Positions 48,601-57,567 of a stretch of DNA of 64,000 bases are shown piece after piece (the first letter of the stretch is position 1; each line of letters begins with the position of its first letter). The DNA comes from Pontederia crassipes (lineage: Eukaryota > Streptophyta > Magnoliopsida > Commelinales > Pontederiaceae). The translations under genes were made by a program, and so were the position numbers. The stretch spans positions 22,774,501 to 22,838,500 of the forward strand of contig CM060196.1 of NCBI GenBank assembly GCA_030549335.1, written 5' to 3'. The notes beneath the pieces are model-generated. The model did no database searches. It had not been told where the DNA came from and saw only the letters and a list, made by a program, of their open reading frames with translations.

Positions 48601-51600
48601 CAGCGTTCTTCGTTTGTTATGGATAGGATCTATCTTGGGACTCTAGAGCCATTCTTCCCCGTGGGGCCTCTGCGTTCTGGCGAGGTGTTGCCTCCCTCCT
48701 TCCCATGATTCAGCCATTCATGGTCCCCTCTCTTGGCAGAGGGGAGACTTTCTCATTCTGGCATCACGATTGGCTCCCGGGAGGGTCACTAGCAATCTCT
48801 TTCCCGCGCTTATTGGCTCTTGCGGCACATCCTGATTCTACAGTAGCAGAGGCATGGTCTGAGCCTGGTGGTCCGGGCACTGGGTCGTGGATCCCCACTT
48901 TTAGGTCGGCCCTCTCTGACAGGCGCATTACAGAGCTTTTGGTGCTTCATCAACGGATTGCCCGCTCCGTATCGGCTGGACATCTCCCGAGCTAATGGTT
49001 GGGTGTGGATTTCTGAGACATTTACTGCTCGCAGCCTATATCTTCGTCTCCTCCCGACCACCTCGATCTCGGATTCTCTCCAGGCCGATTTCAGGCTCAT
49101 CTGACGCATCAGGGTGACGCTTAAAGTCAAGATTTTTGCTTGGCTTATGCTGCACCATAGGATTCTCACTCGACAGTACAGGGCGAGGTGGACACCTTTT
49201 GCTGACACGTCCTGTGTCCTATGTTGCGAGGCAGAGGAGGACCTCGCACACTTATTTTTTGGCTGCAGCGTATCTCGGGAGGTTTGGGCACGACTGGGGG
49301 CGACGGATGGCTTTCTCCTATCACCGGACACTTTTTGGCAGTCACTCAGAGTTCGTAGCAGCAGACGACATTATTGGAGGACATCATTAGCGAACTTTTT
49401 GGCCGGTGCCTGAGCCACCAGTGTAACCGGGTTACTTTTTGTGGGGACAGGACTCAGGTGGATAGCATTGTACTCCATAGCTCTTTTCTTCTTCGGGACT
49501 GGGGCTTTGGATAGTGATGACTGTTTTCCTCTTTTTTGCTGCTCTCCTCTTGGGAGCATACTTTTTGTACATTTCCTTTCCACGGTGATATATATACACG
49601 GATGACACCCTAACTTGGTGCTCATCCTTTCCCCCCTCAAAAAAAAAAAAAGGTAAATTCTTATATCCACTTCTTCATGTAATCATTGATGGATGTGCAA
49701 TACTGAACATTTTAGATCTCACCAGTGATTTTTATGGTCAATCAATTGAAGTTGGTATAGCATGGTTTCTCAAAATAAGAGGTGGTCTATCTCATCATAG
49801 CTTCCTTTTTTCCAAGAGGGATATTTCTGTTGTGTTCTTTCTTAAAGATCAGTGTAAATCGTTAAATCAAAATAATATCCAAGTATATACAATATGTGGA
49901 TATATAAATATAACAATGAAGATATCTTTAATTATGTTATCCTGTATGCAGGCTTACTGATGAATGGAATCTGCCAAGTTTGATTTGCCCTTGCACAGGT
50001 CCATCTGCTCTTTTTGACACTCTCCAAACAGTTATTTGTCTATTTCTTCTTTGTTATGTTACTCATCGGTCATTACTTTATTATGAACAGAACCAGATAC
50101 TCCATTGTCATCATGTTTGACTAGCTGGAAAGACTACTATCGTTGGAGATGTCTCCCATTTCATTCGCCAGTTGCTATGTTGCTTCATTGGGTATGTCAC
50201 TTTTTCTGAATCGAGATGGTGTGACACAATTCTTAACTTGAATTTTGTCTAATTGTTAGTTTTAACCTTTTCTCTTAAATTATCTACACTTTTTCCATGT
50301 TTTATTAATCTGTTTTTTTATCTCATACGTGTGTACTTTGGTATATTTCATCACTGATCTTAAGGTTCCTATTATATATTACTTCTTTTTTTTTGTATTC
50401 ATTTACATTTTAGGGTATAGGGGGTGCTTTTGGTGGGGGCAGGCCGGAGTTTTCTTGTGCTAGAACTTTTTATCATATTTTACATGTTTCACATTGTGGT
50501 AAAACTTAATATGATATTAGGAATATTGAGTGAATTCTATGAGTCAGTATATTCCATGTTTTATACACCCAAGGCAGTGCATAAATTAATCTTTAAAACA
50601 ATATAGATCGGCAAGAGGCTTAGTGATAAGGTTGCAGTGACCTCAATGAATATTCACTGATGGTTTCTTTGTTTGTCAAGAGATGGAGGTTTGCATAATT
50701 AATTGTTCGATCCTGCTGATTTGCTGTTCATGTCGTGACATACTTATAAAAGGATCAACTTAGTACAGACAATTATCAGTTGTCTTTGATCGCAACAGAT
50801 TTGTTGTTTCTTTTATTATTGTAGTATGTACGCCGTAATGTCTTTGTACTACTGTTTATTATGGTATTATGTACGCTGTAATGTTTTTGTACTACTGCTC
50901 TCTTCTATACATAAGTAGAGGATGTATATGCCAATTATTAATTGTCTTTGATCGCAATAGCTTTGATGTTTCTTTTATTATGGTATTATGTACACCGTAA
51001 TGTCTTTGTACTACTGTTTATTATGGTAGTATGTACGCTGTAATGTTTCCGTACTACTGCTATTTTCTATACATAAGTAGAGCATGTATATGTTGATTTC
51101 ATCAATTGCTATTACATTTTAACTTTAGGCAAATTATAGCGGAAAGTTTTGCTCTTAAAAAAAAGAAACTGTTATTTGTTGTTCTCTGCCTACAGAAGCA
51201 TTGAACTTTGATTCTGAGGCGGTCTTACTCCATTATTTCTCGTACAGCCACTTACTGTTTATCACAGCCTACAACTTTCAGTTGGCCAAAGCTTAGCATC
51301 AGAAATTAGGGATGAACTACATATACATTACTTAGGTAATGTTAAACTCTATTCTGAAATATCTATGTGCACATTTGACCAGTACTGCTTTTGTTCTTGC
51401 AAAACCTTTTCACTTAAATCATCAGGGTCTCTGATTCTTTTGTTACTGAAGTTCATTTCTTACCTTCTATTTTAAAATAATGTGCATTGTCTTATCCAAT
51501 TATGATAGTTTTTTGCGGATCTACACTAATACATATGCTTATCTACATAATAAAATAGGCCATTCCCTTAACTGATGGAGTATGTCTTTTTTTTTATTAT

Positions 51601-54332
51601 TTTTTTTTTGAGAGCAGAAAGGATGAACTCCGCCTATATTTTATAGCCGGTCCCAAACCCGGATAAAGGAGGAGGGTTGTGTTAGGCCCCGACAGCCAGC
51701 ATAAAATCCTGTCGAATCTTATGAACATGGATCAACGAATATATGGCGTCGTATGATCCATGTAGCCGACCCCACCTAGTGGGATAAGACTTTGTTGTTG
51801 TTGTTGAGAGCAGAAAGGATGACTACCATTTTGGTAGACATCCAGATTTATTAATGATGGTGATGGAGTATAAGTCTGAACAATCATTTTGACTTTCAAA
51901 AAGATAATGTAGGGTTGAGAGAATACTACTAACACTTATGTTTCGTCAAATCAAATTATTTGATAGGACTTATGTTTTTGCATCACCTGATATGACATTC
52001 TTCATGTTGAATCTTACTTACCTTTTTCTTTCGGAGGCACACATGTTTTTCTTTGCATAGTTAATCGTACATTCATTCTTCAAGCTATAATTTGAAGGAC
52101 CTGAAAAGGAGCTTTCACAACTTGCGGTGTTTGGAGAATTGCGTGCACTTTTTCCTAGCACTCAGCTGCACATACAATTAATTGGCCCTGCAGTTCCACA
52201 TTTTAGGTTCATTTCTACTTTTGAGGTTTTAAATTTCTTCTTCTTGTTCTGTCACTAATGAGATAGATTGTTGATTTTTTATCGTATCCACTTAATTACA
52301 TTTTCTTGAGGGCTGGCTTCATTATTTATGCAAGTTTCTCTATTGACCTTTTGTGTTATTATTTTTAGGGATGGGGAGGTCATAAGCCTTTGCAACTATC
52401 TTCCATGTGCTGATGAGATCTGCCATTGTAAGTCTTCATGTAAAATTTCTGGAAGCAGTTCTGTCATAAACCTAAAACTTCATAGAGGCTTATACCATGA
52501 GATATATAGCAGCTTATTGAAGGTAATTGTATTAATTTGTTCAACATAAAAGTGAAGTAAATATTTTTATGTTATTACGACTCTATATCGAATTAGTTTT
52601 CTTTAGGCAAAAATGATCAAACTGCACATCATGTATGTTTTATATTGCTGCACACGTTATGGCACTCTTTTTCTTGATTTTGCATCCAAAACGGTCACAG
52701 GACTTCCACTTTGTGCACAGACAATATGCACTTGCAACCATTGACTCCTTTCTTTTAATATATTACACTGCTGCAGTGTTATGTATCTTATGTACAGGAC
52801 AATTTTTATACTCTTTTTTTTATTTTCTTTATGACTCTCCAGTGTGATTTTGACTGTTGAGAATCTTTCATGGGAATGTGTCATGGATAAAATAATCATG
52901 AATTGCCTAAAATAGGTTATAATATATGTTAGTTATGATTTATTGCATTATCGCTTATAACTTTGCTTGTCAATTTTTTTACAGGAGTCCTATCCTCATC
53001 TTATCATAGCTCCAAATGCTGGTATAGCCGCATATTCTAGCTGGTCACCAACCATTGTATGTTGTCTAAAAGTTCATATGCTCTTATTAAGTTTGCAAGA
53101 AGTTAGGAGCCGTTTGGCGCATTACCACACAGATTGATTATTACCTATTAAATTACCGGTAATTTTATATTATAGTGTTTGGCAAACATTAGTAATATAA
53201 GTGGTAATTTATATTACCATGTTTGGTATAAAGAAATAATTACCTTTTACTACAATACCCTCAATACTGTACATATTTCAAACTTTAGTCCTATATTAAG
53301 TTTGATAAAAAAAATAATATAAAAAGAGAGGATAATCAATAGAAATAAACATGTTATACATGTTCAATTTAAGTTATTCATAATCAAAGCAGCTGGGCGC
53401 AACTTGTTTTCCAAGTCTAAATATATATATGATAATTTATGAGGGTTAGGTTCAAAGGTTATTTTAGTCCAAATATAAAATTTTTGAATCCCAATTTGGT
53501 GGAAATATAGATATACACCTCCTCGGGGTGCTATCTAGATTACCAGAGGTATGGTAATTCAAATTACCAGACAAAATAAAATTATATCCGTTATAACCAA
53601 ACGAGGTAATGTGGTTGATCCTGAGAATTTTAATAAAATTACTGGTAATCTATCATGGGGACCCTTGAGTTTGTCTGTGTTAGTCCATTGATATTTTAGC
53701 ACTGAGTCGGATGCATATACAGGTTTATCTTGATGACGATACTAATTATGTTCCATATATTTTATTAGGACTCTCAACTTCAATTTCCTGAGGGTATTAG
53801 TTTGCATGTGTTGGCCTTGGATACTTGCCAAGTATAATTAGCTAATGGAACACCTGAAAAAAGGATGAAGAGGATAGAAGATGTATATCATAGCCATCAG
53901 GATAACTAATGGCTGAAATATTTATCCTGCTTAATAAAGGGGCTCTTTGCCTACAAATTTTAGTAGGATAAGTGTTAGATTGACTACTATAGCATTTGGA
54001 TTCAAGTTGACTTCCGTATCTGACTAACTAATATTCTCAGGAAGTAATAAAGGAAATGGGCGTCGCAGCAATTTTTACTGACTTTTGTGAAGAAGCTGCA
54101 AATCTCGCTGCTAGTTGTATGAGTTCTGTAACTGGTCTACCTTTGAAACTTCCGGTACGGCTATTTGCCTTTAATGCCCTTGTAACATTTTGATCATCAA
54201 ACCAAGCTTGATGAAAGATATGTTCGTACTCTTTTACAGATTCAGCTAAATCCGTTTAGGCAACCCATGATGGTCGAAAATAGCGCACTACATCTGCCAT
54301 GCTACTCGAACTGCTTCATGTTTGGGATGTGA
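45651..54332 (+). CDS. MYND zinc-finger protein with MSS51-like C-terminal domain, 11 exons
   Basis: The exons are 45651-45758, 46747-46857, 48059-48162, 49952-49998, 50091-50191, 51248-51335, 52098-52206, 52369-52522, 52985-53056, 54041-54154 and 54240-54332. All borders are GT..AG and phases agree, giving 366 residues. The MYND finger spans ~13-47, split by intron 1: C22, C25, C31, H35, H43 and C47 (CGICGAVSYC, then EH, HW...HKEEC) fit C-x2-C-x5-C-x3-H-x7-H-x3-C. The first zinc pair is less clear (C3, C13). The rest resembles plant proteins annotated as zinc finger MYND domain-containing protein 15-like with an MSS51-like C-terminus: TSWKDYYRWRCLPFHSPVAM, HLIIAPNAGIAAYSSW, AIFTDFCEEA, and the end NPFRQPMM...YSNCFMFGM. 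Role is unknown; MYND fingers usually bind proline-rich peptides. Family naming is from memory. Several introns hold transposon insertions, all outside the exons. Confidence 0.9.
46877..47052. repeat. Tandem duplication, 88-bp unit, in MYND intron 2
   Basis: Copies at 46877 and 46965 share TTATGTCCCTTTAAGGATAA, AAGCATACCCCTCA and ATGCATAC.TACTTTT with few differences, so the event is recent relative to the surrounding intron. Confidence 0.85.
47331..47765. repeat. Three diverged copies of a TACAGAGGG-containing repeat in MYND intron 2
   Basis: TACAGAGGGTTACAATGTGT (47350), TACAGAGGGTTATGATGTGT (47450) and TACAGAGGGCTATGTGTG (47676), with GCACATGAAAAAGATTATC and GCACATGCAAAAGATTATCC after the first and third. 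An old segmental triplication within the intron. Confidence 0.65.
48528..49651 (+). mobile_element. 5'-truncated L1-type LINE in MYND intron 3
   Basis: The plus strand encodes the C-terminal end of a LINE ORF2: KALLARWLGQIMGPHDTLWR, FWRGVASLLPM, ETFSFWHHDWLPGG, then after a frameshift near 48960 GWVWISETFTARSLYLRLL and the RT zinc-binding (zf-RVT) region VKIFAWLMLHHRILTRQY...CVLCCEAEEDLAHLFFGC. Stops are present (e.g. TGA near 49102). A 13-base poly(A) ends it at 49639-49651. It lies in sense orientation in the gene, so it adds ~1.1 kb to intron 3. The 5' border is uncertain and no target duplication was found. Confidence 0.85.
50770..51093. repeat. Nested tandem duplication, 162-bp unit, in MYND intron 5
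   Basis: Two ~162-bp copies (50770-50931, 50932-51093) each start CAATTATCAG or CAATTATTAA, then TTGTCTTTGATCGCAA. Each contains two ~45-bp subunits of the form TATGTACGC.GTAATGT.TTTGTACTACTG, so four subunits occur in all. The internal doubling came first, then the longer unit was duplicated. Confidence 0.85.
51610..51822 (+). mobile_element. RTE-type LINE 3' fragment with 17-bp target duplication in MYND intron 6
   Basis: The inserted part is 51627-51805. It ends GTAGCCGACCCCACCTAGTG...(TTG)4, the same 3' end as the minus-strand element at 25034-25501. GAGAGCAGAAAGGATGA occurs on both sides (51610-51626, 51806-51822), a perfect target duplication. Only ~180 bp of the 3' end was copied. It is in sense orientation relative to the host gene. 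Confidence 0.9.
53108..53606. mobile_element. Possible MITE in MYND intron 9, ~500 bp
   Basis: GGAGCCGTTTGGCGCATTACC at the left and ATAACCAAACGAGG at the right form short inverted ends (CCGTTTGG / CCAAACGA), with several ATTACC/GGTAAT words inside and beyond both ends. Typical of non-autonomous hAT- or Harbinger-like elements. Ends are approximate and no target duplication is proven. Confidence 0.4.
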
Positions 54333-55835
54333 CCAGTATAGAGTTGCTACTTATTGGTTCCTGTGACAACTTGCCTAGAAATATGAAAGTGATCCCGTGG
54401 GGTTGGTTGTATACGTCCAAAACATGTGTTTCAGGTTTTTGGGCTATCTGTATTATTGTTTCTGCTCTATTTTTCTGAAGCAGTGGTACTTTCTACTTTT
54501 CACATACAGGACAAGTAAATTCTGTCAGTTGTAGAATCCAAAGCTAACATTAACGAAACAACTATTCAAGTTTTTTAACATCATATATTCGTCAAGAAAA
54601 TTGTAATCTGAAAATTCGCGTTTGTATAAAGCAAAATGATGATCCTTATGTTTTTTTTCCTTTTTGGAACTCATCTGCTCATGTGAAATATATCTTTTGA
54701 GACAATTTTCAATTCCGTTTTTTTCTTTTCAAAATGTTTGGGATTATGCTAATGCATAGACCCAATAGAGATGGTGTGATATGTATTATACTTCAACGGA
54801 GATGATGCCCCAAGCTTCACATCTTGGTACAGATGTCATATGCGGTCAATTGTTTGAACCCAAGGAAACAACTGTGTTTGTTGATTTAAACAAAGTAGAA
54901 TGATCTCATCTGCATAGACAGCCATAGTGCCATGAAAACATATGTAGTCTTGTTCACACATTCTACGGCAGATTATATTTAATTAGACTCAAGTTCAGTA
55001 TATACAATCTCTTTTTTCCTTTTGTGTGTTCAGAGCAACACATCTTAAGCCCTTCACCTTTACAACTTAAAATTTCCTGTTGATGCTGATGAGATTAGAA
55101 AATTAAAGAAAAGCAAAACATGACCAACACCTACTCCCAACATTTCCAATTAGACAGAAGATTTGTTAGGGTTGCTTGGCTACTTTATTACTCCAACTAC
55201 CACATTATGTGACAGCCCACCTCTTCGTACTAGAATAACATGCTTACTAGTATTCAAGGATTAAAAAGTCGTATGTGACATCTTATTATTAAAATCATTT
55301 AAATCATATTATATTCCTTTTTACACGTTCAAAGCTCATACGAACGTGACACCTAAAAGAATTAATATCATGGGTAGATTGAGAGAGAGAGAGAGCATCA
55401 AAGAATTAATATCATGTGCAGTGCAGCTTTTGATACAAAATTAGAGAACCCCGTAAAGCTGCTAACAAAGAAACTGTCGTCTATTTTTCTTGAGCTTTCT
55501 TGCCGTGTGAAGAAACAAAAACAAGACCTTTTCCTCCCCCCATTCAACCCCTTTGTGCAAAATTATTTACTAAATCTACCCAAAACAAAGAGAGAGAAAT
55601 AATAAAATAATTCTCTGTACCCCCCGCAAATAAATTTACACGCCTAATAAGTTTTTTTAGCTTTTCTCTTCCCTCACTTATCTACTGGTGCTGCACGGCT
55701 GCTGTAATCTATATATATTTAATGCCAAAAAGCGAGACCCTATCGCGTCCCGCCACCTCAGCGAAGGGCCGACATAGCGGGACCCATGACGGCGGCCGCC
55801 TTGTTTCGTAGCGCACTGCCAGCTGTACCCCAACG
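54333..55835. other. Convergent intergenic region between MYND and FRA8-like genes
   Basis: Presumed 3' UTRs of both genes lie at its two ends. A GCGGGACCCATGACGG GC-rich patch precedes the FRA8-like stop. No additional gene recognised. Confidence 0.5.
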
Positions 55836-57278
55836 TCACCTCCAAGCTCCGGCGGCCGCCAGTTCACTGTCGGAGACCGGCAGGCCCAGCGATCTGCGGT
55901 CGCGTATCCCCTCGAGGGCCCGGATAGCGTGCCACGTCGCGTCGCCGGCCGCCATCGGCAGCCGGAACAGCAGCGCGCTGCGCCGCGCCGGGTCCCAGAG
56001 GTTCCTCTGTATCGCCGTCAGGTTCGTGGCGGCGACGGCGTCAAGCACCTCCTCTAGCTTCCCGACATCGGACTCCGGCACCGACAGGGATATCTCCGGC
56101 CACCGGACCGCCTCCGGGAACGGCAGGCGTATCCCGTCGGCGATGATAACCGGCACGCACCCCAGCGCTACCGCCTCCACCAGCCGGGGGCTCCAGGGCG
56201 CCCAACCCAGCGGGCAGAGGCAGAAGACCGACCGCGCGATCTCCGATCGGTACCCGGTGAATCGTTTCCGCCGGAGGTAGAACTTTGGGTTCCCGGCGTA
56301 CCGCCGCCAAATCTCCGTCCGCACGCCGCGGCCGTAGAAGCGGCCGCTGATGTTTTTCGGGTGGACTTCCATCTTGCCGCGGAAGAAGGCGAATATGTCG
56401 CGTTTCGCCGTCTCCGGCGCCGGTAGCAGGTCCTCCACGTCCGGAGACACGTAGGGCGGAATCAGCACGTGCTCTGCCCTCTGGCAGGGGTGGTCGGGCG
56501 ACGTCACGCCAAAGGTTTGCAGGATGATGGAGTCCCTCATGAACTCCGGTATCCCGTCGGCGACGGCCACGTCCTCCTGTTCAAATACAACCAGCGAAGC
56601 TATCAGAAACACAACAATGGCAGCCGCGGCGACCTCAAGGCTCTCATACATAAGATGTGCCCCTACCATCGCGTGGAAGCATGCGCCGTAATCGTGGGAG
56701 GCGACGAAGACATGGTCGCGGCCCCTTGATCGGTTCCAGAAGGGGAAAGCGGAGGAGACGAGGCCGACGGCGGAGGCGAGGAGAGGCCGCGAGTGGCCGA
56801 GGGCTGGGAACCCGTTGGCCGTGCTGAAGTTGCAGGAGACGTAGACGGGGACGAAGAAGAGGTCGGCGTCGCCGGGGTCGAGCGTGCGCCCGGCGTACCC
56901 CAGAAGCGCCTCGTGCACGGCCACCTCCGACGCGAACAGGTGGGAGCCGCACCGCCGGTCGCGCAGCCAGTCCCTGTTGTACTCCGGCGGCAGCTCGTAG
57001 ACATAGACCCTCAAGGGCCTCCTCCCCTGCAGCCACTTCTGCTGTTGGGCTTCGCCGAGAGCTCGGGGGGTGGTCTTCAGGGAGGCGCTGGTCGTCATGA
57101 GAGGAAGTGGCCGGAACAAGAAGGAAGAAGGGGAGGAGGACGAGGCCGAGAAGAAGAAGAAGTAGATGGTGAGCGCAGACCAAAGGAGCCATTTGTGGTG
57201 CCTTCTGAGCTTGACGAAGGTCCTGCCATGGTGGTGGTGGCCGCCAATGGGCCTCCTCGGGGTGCTGAGATGCTTCAT
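55836..57278 (-). CDS. IRX7/FRA8-like: Glucuronoxylan glycosyltransferase, FRA8/IRX7-type GT47 (exostosin family), 2 exons
   Basis: FRA8/IRX7 proteins act in the Golgi and are needed for the reducing-end tetrasaccharide of secondary-wall glucuronoxylan; loss gives weak fibres and collapsed xylem in Arabidopsis. The exons are 57278-56667 and 56576-55836, giving 450 residues (FRA8: ~448). The start is ATG at 57278 (MKHLSTPRRP); the frame extends 12 codons upstream but without an ATG. One type II membrane anchor lies at ~29-45 (WLLWSALTIYFFFFSA). The GT47 domain starts at ~88 (LRVYVYELP) and has RCGSHLFASEVAVHEAL, DLFFVPVYVSCNFSTANGFP, HVFVASHDYGACFHAM, then across the intron EDVAVADG, FFRGKMEVHPKNISGRFYG and the nucleotide-sugar-binding region FCLCPLGWAPWSPRLVEAVA, LGCVPVIIADGIRLPF. 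The exons are very GC-rich. The gene is convergent with the MYND gene. Confidence 0.95.
   Translation of the reverse strand: MKHLSTPRRPIGGHHHHGRTFVKLRRHHKWLLWSALTIYFFFFSASSSSPSSFLFRPLPLMTTSASLKTTPRALGEAQQQKWLQGRRPLRVYVYELPPEYNRDWLRDRRCGSHLFASEVAVHEALLGYAGRTLDPGDADLFFVPVYVSCNFSTANGFPALGHSRPLLASAVGLVSSAFPFWNRSRGRDHVFVASHDYGACFHAMVGAHLMYESLEVAAAAIVVFLIASLVVFEQEDVAVADGIPEFMRDSIILQTFGVTSPDHPCQRAEHVLIPPYVSPDVEDLLPAPETAKRDIFAFFRGKMEVHPKNISGRFYGRGVRTEIWRRYAGNPKFYLRRKRFTGYRSEIARSVFCLCPLGWAPWSPRLVEAVALGCVPVIIADGIRLPFPEAVRWPEISLSVPESDVGKLEEVLDAVAATNLTAIQRNLWDPARRSALLFRLPMAAGDATWHAIRALEGIRDRRSLGLPVSDSELAAAGAWR
56577..56666 (-). other. 90-nt stop-free intron in the FRA8-like gene
   Basis: The borders on the minus strand are ATG|GTAGGG and GAACAG|GAGGAC. 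Removing it joins ...CFHAM to EDVAVADG as in FRA8. Length is a multiple of three with no in-frame stop. If retained it would add 30 residues, including AAAAIVVFLIASLVVF, a strongly hydrophobic stretch. Confidence 0.85.
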
Positions 57279-57328
57279 GACTCTTGCTGCAGAGGCTGTG
57301 CAGAGAGGAAGCAATTGAGCTCCTGCAT
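57275..57328 (-). other. Upstream ORF whose stop overlaps the FRA8-like start codon (ATGA)
   Basis: ATG at 57328-57326 opens a 17-codon frame ending in TGA at 57277-57275, overlapping the main ATG (57278-57276) as ATGA. It is part of the mRNA only if transcription starts upstream of 57328. Confidence 0.45.
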
Positions 57329-57362
57329 ATAAAGGGGGTAGAGAGAGAGAGAGAGGGAGAGG

Positions 57363-57461
57363 CTACAAGGAAGTGGCCATGGAGGTTTCTATCAGAAGTA
57401 GGAGGAGGAATTGGCCATGGATGGACATGAGAGAGGAGAGGAGGAGAAGCGTGTCCTGCAT
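57363..57461 (-). other. Second upstream ORF of the FRA8-like gene (32 codons)
   Basis: Starts ATGCAGGACACG at 57461 and ends TAG at 57365-57363; leucine-rich (MQDTLLLLSSL...). It counts only if the distal TATA box near 57560 is used. Confidence 0.35.
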
Positions 57462-57559
57462 CAAAGAGATGGATTGGGAAGGAGAAAGGGGTGTTTGGTG
57501 AGTAGTTAATTACAATTAAAGCTTGCTGTGTAATCTTAATTAAGTAACTAATCACTTTT

Positions 57560-57567
57560 TTTATATA
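57560..57567 (-). promoter_or_regulatory. Candidate TATA box of the FRA8-like gene
   Basis: CTATATAAAAAAAG on the minus strand, ~285 bp upstream of the ATG, followed by pyrimidine-rich leader-like sequence. A weaker TTTATATG occurs at ~57330 but would leave almost no leader. Confidence 0.45.

Noticed and set aside
5958-57278. XTH and FRA8-like genes as a hemicellulose gene cluster
   Set aside because: They are ~48 kb apart with unrelated genes between and no shared promoter motif that I can support.
57279-57314. Longer N-terminus for the FRA8-like protein
   Set aside because: The extension begins at TTG, not ATG; starting at 57278 gives the family's normal length and N-terminus.
56644-57555. 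303-codon minus-strand frame over the FRA8-like first exon
   Set aside because: Out-of-frame shadow, Arg/Leu/Pro-rich; the FRA8 frame has all family motifs.
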